A stretch of 40,449 nucleotides of DNA from Rhodoplanes serenus (GTDB lineage Bacteria; Pseudomonadota; Alphaproteobacteria; Rhizobiales; Xanthobacteraceae). The translations under genes were made by a program, and so were the position numbers. A model generated the notes under the pieces. The model was not told the origin of the DNA. It made no database searches and worked only from the letters and a program-made list of their open reading frames with translations. Shown one piece after another: positions 33,299 through 40,449 of this stretch (positions are counted from its first letter, which is position 1; the number at the start of each line of letters is the position of its first letter). The stretch is taken from assembly GCA_945893145.1 (NCBI GenBank), contig CAMDDZ010000050.1, forward strand, positions 1-40,449. Reading direction: 5' to 3'.

Positions 33299-34852
33299 TT
33301 ATTCCGTCAGGATGATGAAATCCGTCCCTTTGTACCAAGCCGTCTCTTTGCTGATGCCGTTGTCCGAAACAATCAGCGACGAACCCGGGGTCATGAGCTG
33401 GCTGATGCGGTCGATTGCGATCTGCGGCAGTTCCAGGCGGTCGAGCGCCGAGGCTGCGGTCAGCTTCGAGGGATCGACCGGCGTGCTGACGACAGGCTGC
33501 GGCGCACCCTTCTTGGTGCTGATCGGCGTCCGCGGCGCTGCAGACCGCAGCGACGAGTTGCTGGGGATCGAAACTGACGTCCAGCGCATGGCGCTACCGC
33601 TGTTGGTCAGTTCCATCGCCGTATAGAGGTGCGTGCCGATCGGCTGCTGCGGGTCTTGGATCTTGATCGGCAAGTCGAACACCGGCTCATTGGCCTGCCG
33701 CACGTAGAGCTTCTGGTCCTTGCGGCTGATGAACACGGACACCGGCGCGGCGCGGCGCTCGAGGTCCTTGGCGCCGGGCGCACCCTCGGTCAGCGTCCAG
33801 TTCTCGTCTTCGATCGGAGCAGCGGCCGGGACGGAACCTGTCACGATCGGCTGCGCCTCGGGGGCGGCGGCCGGAGCCGGAGCGGCGGTCTGGGCGGCCG
33901 GCTCAGGGGTGGCAGGTATCGTGGCAGGTGTCGTGGCGGGCGTCGTCGCGACCTCGGCAGATGGCGCCGCGGGCTGGGCGGCGGCCTCAGTGACGGGCGG
34001 CGTCGCGGCCGCTCCGGAAGCCGGAGCCGGTTCGGCCGAAGTCGCTTGGGCCGTCGTCTCAGGCTTCGGCGAGTCCGACAGCACGGTGCCGCGCAGCGCG
34101 TCGCTGGCGTCGGCGGTCTTCACCAGCACCGTCATATTGGTGTTGTTGGTCCGCTGCTCGAGCAGCCGCGGGGTCTCTGCAGCGACCGCGGGCTTCGGTG
34201 CAAACAGCTTGGGATGGACAATGTCGGCCGGCGCCACCTCAGCCCGCGTGACGATGACGCGAGCGCCGAGTTGCGTCGTGTTCCAGAGCAGGTCGGCGAA
34301 TTTCTGGGAGAGGCGGATGCAGCCGTGCGAAGCCGGATAGCCGGGCAGCGCGCCTTCGTGCAGCGCCGATCCCGACCAGGTGATCCGCTGCATGTAGGGC
34401 ATTGGCGCGTTGTAGAGATTCGAAACGTGGTGGCGGTTCTTCTGGATGACCGTGAAGAGCCCCATCGGGGTCGGATGGCCTGGCGTGCCGGTCGAAACCC
34501 CCGTATCGGCCACCGCAACGCCATTGGCGAAAAGCGTCGCGCGCTGCTTTTCGATCGACACGATGACCATGTAGGGGCCAGGGCCGACGACGGGCGCGGC
34601 CGGCTTGACGGGCTTGTCGGTTTTCGCGGACGTGTTGGCTCGGACAGTCTGGGGCGTCGGAGAGGTGTTTCGAGCCCGCTTGGTCCGTGTCGGGGTGTCG
34701 CGGAGGTACCCTGGGTCGTTGCCGTAGGGGCGGTAGTACTGCTGTTGTCCAAAGAACTGCGCCTGGGCGGATCCAGCCGAGACCGCAAGCGACAAGACCG
34801 CAAGCGAAATGCCTGCCAGCAATACAGATTTCTTGTTAGCGCAACCGTTCAT
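33299..34852 (-). CDS. L,D-transpeptidase with long Pro/Ala-rich region
   Basis: The 517-residue periplasmic enzyme forms 3-3 crosslinks in peptidoglycan or attaches proteins to it. It has a signal peptide (about 1-31, cleavage after AQA) and a basic Thr/Pro linker. The YkuD domain (about 93-203) has H165 and the active SHGCIRL (H176, C178, R180). A low-complexity Ala/Pro/Glu segment (about 255-365) follows, then a conserved-looking C-terminal part (about 370-517) without a recognised domain. The start at 34852 is preferred because the signal peptide begins there; the frame runs 24 codons further upstream. Rhizobial relatives have the same long Ala/Pro-rich layout. Confidence 0.88.
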   Translation of the reverse strand: MNGCANKKSVLLAGISLAVLSLAVSAGSAQAQFFGQQQYYRPYGNDPGYLRDTPTRTKRARNTSPTPQTVRANTSAKTDKPVKPAAPVVGPGPYMVIVSIEKQRATLFANGVAVADTGVSTGTPGHPTPMGLFTVIQKNRHHVSNLYNAPMPYMQRITWSGSALHEGALPGYPASHGCIRLSQKFADLLWNTTQLGARVIVTRAEVAPADIVHPKLFAPKPAVAAETPRLLEQRTNNTNMTVLVKTADASDALRGTVLSDSPKPETTAQATSAEPAPASGAAATPPVTEAAAQPAAPSAEVATTPATTPATIPATPEPAAQTAAPAPAAAPEAQPIVTGSVPAAAPIEDENWTLTEGAPGAKDLERRAAPVSVFISRKDQKLYVRQANEPVFDLPIKIQDPQQPIGTHLYTAMELTNSGSAMRWTSVSIPSNSSLRSAAPRTPISTKKGAPQPVVSTPVDPSKLTAASALDRLELPQIAIDRISQLMTPGSSLIVSDNGISKETAWYKGTDFIILTE

Positions 34853-35059
34853 GTTCAGCCACCCGAGCCCTAAAATACCAGCCGCGCGCATTCTAGCGCA
34901 TGATTCGAATTCAGGTAGGACCAAAAACTGTCATTGTTAATAAGCCTTTGCGCGTTTTTTCATTCATGTGGCGCGCCGGCCACGAATGCGATTTCGGCGG
35001 TGCCCGGCGCACCCGTTTTCGTGCATGATGAGCCAGCAAGACAGCTTTAAGGATCGCCC

Positions 35060-36043
35060 ATGAAATACCGCCGGAACGATGCCAAGGCTTACGCCAAAGC
35101 CAACATGCGCGGCATCTGGGCGGCCGCGCTGATGCCGTTCGCCGACGATCTTTCGATCGACGAGAGGGGCTTCCGCAAGAACCTGCGGCACTGGGTCGAC
35201 GACCTCGGCATCGACGGCATCTTCATCGCCGGCAAGCAGAGCGAGTTCTTCTCGATGTCGCTTGCCGAGCGGAAGCGTTCCATGGAGATCGTGGTCGACG
35301 AGATCGGCCAGCAAGCCGGTGTGATCGCCTCGTGCTCCGACCAGAACATGGACACGGTGATCGAGCTTGCCAAGCACGCGCAGGCGATCGGCGCGCCCTA
35401 TATCGTGGTGCATGCGCCGGTGCTGCACTTCCTGCCCAGCCGCGACGAGACGCTCTACCAGTACTACAAGACGATCAGCGAGCAGGTGGACATCGGGATC
35501 GCGATGTGGAGCCACGAGGACTCCGGCTACCTGATGAGCCCGGAGCTCTGCGCGCGGATCGCCGAACTGCCCAACATCGTCGCGATCAAATACAGCGTGC
35601 CGCGCGAGATGTACGTCAAGCTGACCCGGATGGTCGGCGACAAGATCCAGGTCAGCACGGCCTCCGAAGCCGAATGGTTCGACAACATCGTGGAACTCGG
35701 CTGGCGCCTCTATCTCTGCTCGTCGCCGCCCTATCTGTTCCAGACCAAGATCGACCGGCGGATGCGCGAATACACCGATCTCGCCTTCGCGGGCGACGTC
35801 GCGAAGGCCAAGGTGATCCGCGACAGCCTCAATCCGGTGCGCGAGGCGTTCCGCCGTTCGCGGCCGGCCGAGAAGCCGCCGTCGCATTCGAAGTTCTGGC
35901 AGGAACTGATGGGCCAGGTCGGCGGCAAGGTGCGCCCGCCGATGCTGGAATTGACCGACGCCGAGAAGGAAACGATCCGCCGCGCGTTCGAAACCTGCGG
36001 GCTCAAAGTGCCGGGCGCGGCGGCAAAATCGTCGGCGGCTTGA
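35060..36043 (+). CDS. DapA-family aldolase/lyase-like protein
   Basis: The 327-residue protein has a TIM-barrel of the dihydrodipicolinate synthase/N-acetylneuraminate lyase family. The Schiff-base Lys177 lies in NIVAIKYS. The usual GTTGE substrate loop is AGKQSEFF, and the YNxP segment with the catalytic Tyr is replaced by MWSHEDSGYLMSP, so it is not a DapA of lysine synthesis. It lies 12 bp upstream of 3-hydroxyanthranilate dioxygenase, which suggests an aldolase or hydro-lyase acting in aromatic or tryptophan breakdown. The reaction is not known. Confidence 0.85.
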   Translation: MKYRRNDAKAYAKANMRGIWAAALMPFADDLSIDERGFRKNLRHWVDDLGIDGIFIAGKQSEFFSMSLAERKRSMEIVVDEIGQQAGVIASCSDQNMDTVIELAKHAQAIGAPYIVVHAPVLHFLPSRDETLYQYYKTISEQVDIGIAMWSHEDSGYLMSPELCARIAELPNIVAIKYSVPREMYVKLTRMVGDKIQVSTASEAEWFDNIVELGWRLYLCSSPPYLFQTKIDRRMREYTDLAFAGDVAKAKVIRDSLNPVREAFRRSRPAEKPPSHSKFWQELMGQVGGKVRPPMLELTDAEKETIRRAFETCGLKVPGAAAKSSAA

Positions 36044-36604
<561 letters not shown>

Positions 36605-36663
36605 AACCGGATTCGAAACGAACGAGGCCGTGCCGTGTGAACCGCACAGCGCAGCCTTTTTCG

Positions 36664-37125
36664 TTATTTGGTCTCTGCGACCCGCGTCGAGGTGGCCGGA
36701 CCGTCGCCAACGATCATCAGGATGGCGTCCACGTCCTTGGCGCCGTCCCAATGAATCTCCTTGGCGAAGTGCGTCACGAATGTGCCCGCCGGCATCGGCA
36801 CGGTGTTGTTCGGATCGAACTTGGTGCCGGTGCCGACCCACCAGACGCCGGAGATCACGGAGATGAAGCGGTCGTTGGGATGGAAATGCGGGCGGCTGAA
36901 GTTGTTGCCGGCTTTCCACTTGGTCAGCACGACGTAAAGCCCGGGCTTCGACGGATCGCCCACCATCACGGCCTGTTCGACGCCGGGGTTGCCACCGGCT
37001 TTCCACGGAATCTGGGCCGGCAGCTTGAAGGTGACGGCTTTGGGATTGAGTTCGACGGCGGCCGCAGGCCCCATCAGGCCCAAGAGACCAGTGACGAGCG
37101 CCGCGGCGAATAGATGACGGGTCAT
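36664..37125 (-). CDS. Periplasmic cupin-domain protein
   Basis: The 153-residue protein has a signal peptide (about 1-23, cleavage after AAA). A single cupin barrel has metal-binding candidates H80 and H82 (RPHFHPNDRF) and H119 (VTHFAKEIHW). The start at 37125 has GGGGAGGA upstream. It is convergent with the 3-HAO gene and unrelated to it in sequence. Similar exported cupins are common in Bradyrhizobium-type genomes; ligand and activity are unknown. Confidence 0.85.
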   Translation of the reverse strand: MTRHLFAAALVTGLLGLMGPAAAVELNPKAVTFKLPAQIPWKAGGNPGVEQAVMVGDPSKPGLYVVLTKWKAGNNFSRPHFHPNDRFISVISGVWWVGTGTKFDPNNTVPMPAGTFVTHFAKEIHWDGAKDVDAILMIVGDGPATSTRVAETK

Positions 37126-37282
37126 GTGTTGTCCTCCCCACGCGATGGCCGGTTTGCGTTGCACCGGCGCACGAGTTTAGCCGGAATTGCGCCGCGGCGC
37201 TTGGCGCGTTGACAATCGCCCGCGCGCAGGCGCGAAATCGCGCCATCCGGCCCGCGTAGGCCGGTCTGTTCGGGAGGTCCTT

Positions 37283-38242
37283 ATGCGAAAGCTCGTCCTT
37301 GCCGCGTTCGTGGCGCTGCTTACCGGCGCATCCGCGCAGGCGCAGGACTATCCGAACCGGGTGATCCGGCTGATGCAGGGTTTCCCACCCGGCGGCAACG
37401 TCGACATCATCGCCCGCATCGTCGCTCACGAAATGGAGAAGGGCCTCGGCCAATCGATCGTGGTCGAAGCCAAGCCGGGGCTCGCCGGCGCGCTCGCGGC
37501 CGAGACGATCGCGCGCTCCGACCCCGACGGCTATTCGCTGCTGATGCTGCCGAGTGCGCATCCGGCCTACGCCGCGCTGTCGAAGAACGTTAAATTCAAG
37601 GTGGTAGACGACTTCACCTGGATCTCGGTCGCGAGCTTCTATCCATTCATGATCGCGGTGCGCAAAGACTCGCGCTTCCAGACCCTCAAGCAATTGATCG
37701 ACGAAGCGAAGACCAAGCCGGGCGAACTGAAGTACGGCTCGGCGGGCGTCGGTTCTATTCTGCACACGACCGTCGAACTGATCGGGCATCAGACCAAAAC
37801 GAAATTCCTGCACGTGCCTTATCGCGGCGAGGCGCCTGCGCTCACCGGATTGCTGCAAGGCGACATCGACTTCATCGCCGCCACCACCGGGCCGATCACG
37901 CCGCGCCTCAAGTCTGGCGAATTCCGCGCGCTCGCCGTCACCGGCAAGACGCGCTGGCGCGATTTCCCGGACGTGCCCACCGTGGACGAAAGTGCGATCC
38001 CGGGCTTCGAGGTGATTTCTTGGACCGGTCTCGCCGGTCCCGCGAACCTGCCGAAGCCGGTGGTCGACAAGCTCAATGCGCAAATGCGGCGCGTGCTCGC
38101 TTTGCCCGAGGTGAAAACCAGGCTCGAGGCGATGGGCGGCGACCCCCGCGCCACCAGCCCCGACGAGATGAAGGCGCTGGTCGCGCGTCAGTATGAGACG
38201 TGGAAGCGGCTCGCCCAGGACGCCAATCTGTCGATCGACTAG
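37283..38242 (+). CDS. Bug/TctC-family periplasmic solute receptor
   Basis: The 319-residue protein has a signal peptide (about 1-20, cleavage after AQA), the family opening YPNRVIRLMQGFPPGGNVD, the ARSDPDGYS segment and the closing LARQYETWKRL-type helix. As with the other Bug receptor in the window there are no TctAB genes beside it. The start at 37283 follows GGGAGG. It is divergent from the cupin gene. The ligand cannot be told; neighbouring aromatic-pathway genes make an aromatic acid possible, by inference only. Confidence 0.9.
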   Translation: MRKLVLAAFVALLTGASAQAQDYPNRVIRLMQGFPPGGNVDIIARIVAHEMEKGLGQSIVVEAKPGLAGALAAETIARSDPDGYSLLMLPSAHPAYAALSKNVKFKVVDDFTWISVASFYPFMIAVRKDSRFQTLKQLIDEAKTKPGELKYGSAGVGSILHTTVELIGHQTKTKFLHVPYRGEAPALTGLLQGDIDFIAATTGPITPRLKSGEFRALAVTGKTRWRDFPDVPTVDESAIPGFEVISWTGLAGPANLPKPVVDKLNAQMRRVLALPEVKTRLEAMGGDPRATSPDEMKALVARQYETWKRLAQDANLSID

Positions 38243-38924
38243 GCGCGCTGTTTTACACGGCCTCATCTGCCCTCCTCGTGTTGCGTTGTGTTGCAGGCGT
38301 GCGGGATCGCCGGGATTGGTTGGGCGCCCGGGCGCCGTGTCGTTGGTGCCTCGGAAAATCCGAGGGGATGGAGCGCCGGTCGGCGCAACATCTCGATCAC
38401 GCCTCGTCCGCCGATGGATTACTCCATCGGGGACATGACCGGCGTGGCGCCCAAAGCGGGGGCGCGCGCCGGCCGACGCTCCATCGCGGCGATTTTTGGC
38501 GTCTCGGAACCGTGACTGACAAGAACCGGCAGCGAACTCGCGTTCGCCCTGATCCCGGCGGCTTACGCCGCCGTTCATCCGGTCCCCGTGTCACCCAAAA
38601 CTGGGCGCCCCTCGTAGTAGGGGGGACAGTTACCCGAGGCCTCCCGGGGATTGGGTTACGAGGCCAATCCGCAGGCGCCGCGTCCTACCCCGCTCAAATG
38701 ACGTCTCATGAGAACGCCCTCGGTTGGGTGGGACGAGGATGCAAATCGGCTTATTCGTTGGGTTTGTAAACTGGGAAATTCGCGCGTCCCCGAAACCCCC
38801 AAGTGTCCGCTTTGCCCGGGAAGCCGAAGCCCAAAGGGCCCCTTTTCGCTTGGAGAACAGAAGTAGAACGTTTACTGTCTGTGCCTATGATGGCAGTTTG
38901 CTATTGAGAGAATCGGGCAGGCAG
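38243..38924. other. Non-coding or degraded junction region
   Basis: About 680 bases lack a convincing gene. Frames of 60-190 codons are open but have no family-like content. One frame contains MDYSIGDMTGVAPKAGAR..., ending at 38515, which may be a relic. GC-rich inverted segments occur (for example GGCCTC ... GAGGCC near 38638-38665) but give no recognised RNA. The part near 38798-38830 (AAGTGTCCGCTTTGCCCGGG) resembles a dispersed bradyrhizobial intergenic repeat. The codon style of the next gene differs, so the chromosome-to-accessory boundary probably lies here. Confidence 0.35.
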
Positions 38925-40334
38925 GTGGGCACTGAACTCCAAAGACAAAAGGCTCGCGGTGCATTCTTCACGCCGCCTGAGATCAGCCATTTCTTGGTTG
39001 ATTGGGCGATCCGGCAGAAAACCGACCGCGCGCTCGAGCCCTCATGCGGGGACGCGGCCTTCCTCATTCCAGTCGCGGAGCGGTTGAAGGAACTTGGTAC
39101 GTCGGCCCGCAGCCTTCCGAACCAGCTCCAAGGCATCGAAATTCATAGAGCCTCTGTCGATAAGGCCGAAGCCCGCCTTGAAGACGAAGGTCTTTCCGCG
39201 ACCATCGTCCATTCGGACTTTTTCGATTGCGATCCGACGCCAGTGTTCGACGCTGTGGTCGGAAATCCCCCGTTCATCCGTTTCCAATCGTTCTCCGGGC
39301 AAGCTCGCGCAAAGAGCTTTCGAGCAGCGCTCGCACACGGTGTTCGTCTAACCGGCCTTGCGAGTTCGTGGGCTGCGTTCACGATCCACGCATCGGAATT
39401 CCTGAATGACACAGGCCGTCTCGGCATGGTCCTTCCGGCGGAGCTGTTGTCCGTAAACTACGCGTCTGAGGTCCGACGCTTTCTGCTGAATAGATTTGGC
39501 AGCGTGCGCCTCGTACTCTTCGACAATCTTGTATTTCCTGGCGTGACTGCAGAGATCGTTCTGCTACTTGCGGAAGGCCGCGGTACAGCCAAGAGCTTTG
39601 AGGTAATCCAGCTCCGCGACTTGGCGGCGCTCTCGAAATTGAACCGTCCCGGGACGGTAGATTTTCTCCCGTCTGGCGGCGAGAAATGGACCCCCGCTCT
39701 CATTCCGACAGAAGCGCTAGGCGTGTATCGCAAGTTGGCGTCGGGGCCTGCCTTCAGTCGTTTGCTGGACTGGGGTGAAACGTATCTAGGGTGCGTTACG
39801 GGAAACAACTCGTACTTCACGCTCACGACAGACGAAGTTCGCAAGCTCGGGCTGAATGGCAACGACCTTCTGAAAATCTCGCCACCCGGTTCGCGGCACC
39901 TGAAAGGCCTCACGTTCACCGAAAAGGCATGGGAGCAAAACGCCAAGCAAGGCGGTCGCTCTTATTTGTTCGCTCCGCAAGCAGCGGGCTTATCGGCTGC
40001 TGCTCGCGCGTACATCAAAGAAGGCGAGAGGCTAAAGGTTCAGGACGCGTACAAGTGCACAAACCGTGCACCGTGGTGGCGCGTCCCCCAAGTCGCCAAG
40101 CCGGATATCTTTTTTTCCTATATGAACCATGACCGGCCGCGTCTCATTACGAACGACGCCAACGTCGTAATTCTTAATTCCCTCTACGGCATCAAGTTGA
40201 AAGATGAGCTGCGCGAGCAAGGCAAGGCACTGCTGCCTATCGCATGCTTGAACAGTTTGACCCTTCTGGGATCGGAAGTGGTCGGCCGGGCATATGGCGG
40301 AGTGTTCGCCGTCAGCACCCCTGAGACCATTTGA
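38925..40334 (+). CDS. Adenine-specific DNA methyltransferase (M.TaqI/Eco57I-like), 3' end altered by IS
   Basis: The enzyme, about 469 residues from the GTG at 38925, would add a methyl group to adenine N6. It has the N-terminal RGAFFTPPEIS, an AdoMet motif in LEPSCGDAAFL, and catalytic NPPF (114-117). A target-recognition region and the late motif ELVGR-like SEVVGRAYGG follow. The start is uncertain: the frame is open to 38724 (ATG 38739), but that stretch looks non-coding. The family end after VGR-YGGG is lost; the last ten residues are unrelated and the TGA (40332-40334) coincides with the presumed IS3 end. It is likely from a restriction-modification or phage-defence set. Mixed codon use and lower GC point to transfer. 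Confidence 0.8.
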   Translation: MGTELQRQKARGAFFTPPEISHFLVDWAIRQKTDRALEPSCGDAAFLIPVAERLKELGTSARSLPNQLQGIEIHRASVDKAEARLEDEGLSATIVHSDFFDCDPTPVFDAVVGNPPFIRFQSFSGQARAKSFRAALAHGVRLTGLASSWAAFTIHASEFLNDTGRLGMVLPAELLSVNYASEVRRFLLNRFGSVRLVLFDNLVFPGVTAEIVLLLAEGRGTAKSFEVIQLRDLAALSKLNRPGTVDFLPSGGEKWTPALIPTEALGVYRKLASGPAFSRLLDWGETYLGCVTGNNSYFTLTTDEVRKLGLNGNDLLKISPPGSRHLKGLTFTEKAWEQNAKQGGRSYLFAPQAAGLSAAARAYIKEGERLKVQDAYKCTNRAPWWRVPQVAKPDIFFSYMNHDRPRLITNDANVVILNSLYGIKLKDELREQGKALLPIACLNSLTLLGSEVVGRAYGGVFAVSTPETI

Positions 40335-40449
40335 GGGACTTCACGAAGGGAGGATTTCTGGTTCATCGTAGCCGCAAGGAGCGAAGATGAAACAGAAACC
40401 CGGACCGGGCAAAGCGCCCGCAGAACAAGTGCTGAAGGACATTCGGCGT
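40332..40449 (+). mobile_element. IS3-family insertion sequence, left end (continues past window)
   Basis: The sequence TGAGGGACTTCACGAAGGG starts at 40332 and is followed 55 bases on by an IS3-type OrfA start. A TGA-beginning terminal repeat 50-60 bases before OrfA is the normal IS3 layout. The other end lies outside the window, so the exact repeat and target duplication cannot be checked. Confidence 0.6.
40387..40449 (+). CDS. IS3-family transposase OrfA, N-terminus only
   Basis: The first 21 codons read MKQKPGPGKAPAEQVLKDIR and on, matching the opening I know for IS3-family OrfA proteins, which continue into a helix-turn-helix domain. AAGGAG lies at good distance before the ATG. The window ends here. 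OrfA would bind the element ends and join OrfB by frameshift to make the transposase. Confidence 0.8.
   Translation, partial: MKQKPGPGKAPAEQVLKDIRR

Noticed and set aside
36605..36663. Terminator before TTTTT at about 36657 between 3-HAO and the cupin gene
   Set aside because: The nearby inverted bases (TGTG/CACA) form only a 4-bp stem with mismatches beyond it, too weak to claim.
38288..38515. Frame with MDYSIGDMT, recalling the start of MerR-family regulators
   Set aside because: The similarity ends after a few residues, with no helix-turn-helix continuation and no ribosome-binding site. Kept only as a possible relic.
38600..38700. GC-rich self-complementary stretch considered as 6S RNA, tmRNA or a group I intron
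   Set aside because: No conserved core of any of these RNAs could be recognised, and the stems are short and imperfect.
38724..38924. N-terminal extension of the methyltransferase to 38724 or 38739
   Set aside because: The translated stretch looks non-coding and lies before the usual family start. It remains a possible alternative because the chosen GTG has only a weak ribosome-binding site.

Overview
The window is GC-rich chromosomal DNA of an alphaproteobacterium, most likely Hyphomicrobiales (Bradyrhizobium/Rhodopseudomonas/Xanthobacteraceae type). The signs are a complete aapJQMP amino-acid ABC operon divergent from metC, two orphan Bug-type solute receptors, a rhizobial-style L,D-transpeptidase and palindromic intergenic repeats. 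This placement rests on gene content only. No rRNA operon, complete tRNA or CRISPR array was seen.

Left edge (1-3124), an integrated island end. A tyrosine recombinase (1754-2884, minus) lies beside the 5' half of a tRNA-Arg(UCU) gene (3085-3124, minus) that is cut right after its anticodon loop. The island cargo visible here is a two-gene operon: a small membrane protein resembling Pycsar (PycTM-type) effectors and, overlapping it by one base (TGATG), a GAF-domain sensor protein that breaks off at the start of a second sensor module. The break lies next to what may be the end of another mobile element at about base 147.

Core (3357-16070). An alpha-2-macroglobulin with an intact thioester site and penicillin-binding protein 1C form a periplasmic defence/repair pair. 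Two palindromic repeat units and a class II aldolase follow. Then comes an envelope-lipid cluster (ArnT-like glycosyltransferase, PAP2 phosphatase, GT2 glycosyltransferase, LpxB-N-terminal-like membrane protein) and, convergent to it, a secreted Cache-domain protein.

Transport and sulfur region (16236-29486). metC and an amidase are transcribed away from aapJQMP plus a Bug receptor. An NTF2-like protein follows. The minus-strand run cysK - alaX - sseA - SDR (gaps 10, 19 and 3 bp), followed by a persulfide dioxygenase-rhodanese fusion, joins cysteine synthesis, mercaptopyruvate sulfur transfer, persulfide oxidation and alanyl-tRNA proofreading.

Right half (29863-38242). This holds a membrane GGDEF protein, an overlapping ferredoxin-flavoprotein pair resembling AprBA, an L,D-transpeptidase, a DapA-family protein paired with 3-hydroxyanthranilate 3,4-dioxygenase, a periplasmic cupin and a second Bug receptor.

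Right edge (38243-40449) is accessory again: about 680 bases without a convincing gene, an adenine-specific DNA methyltransferase whose stop codon appears to be supplied by the end of an IS3-family element, and the start of that element's OrfA. The best leads for new biology are the island PycTM-like/GAF pair, the AprBA-like pair, the DapA-like/3-HAO pair and alaX inside a cysteine operon.
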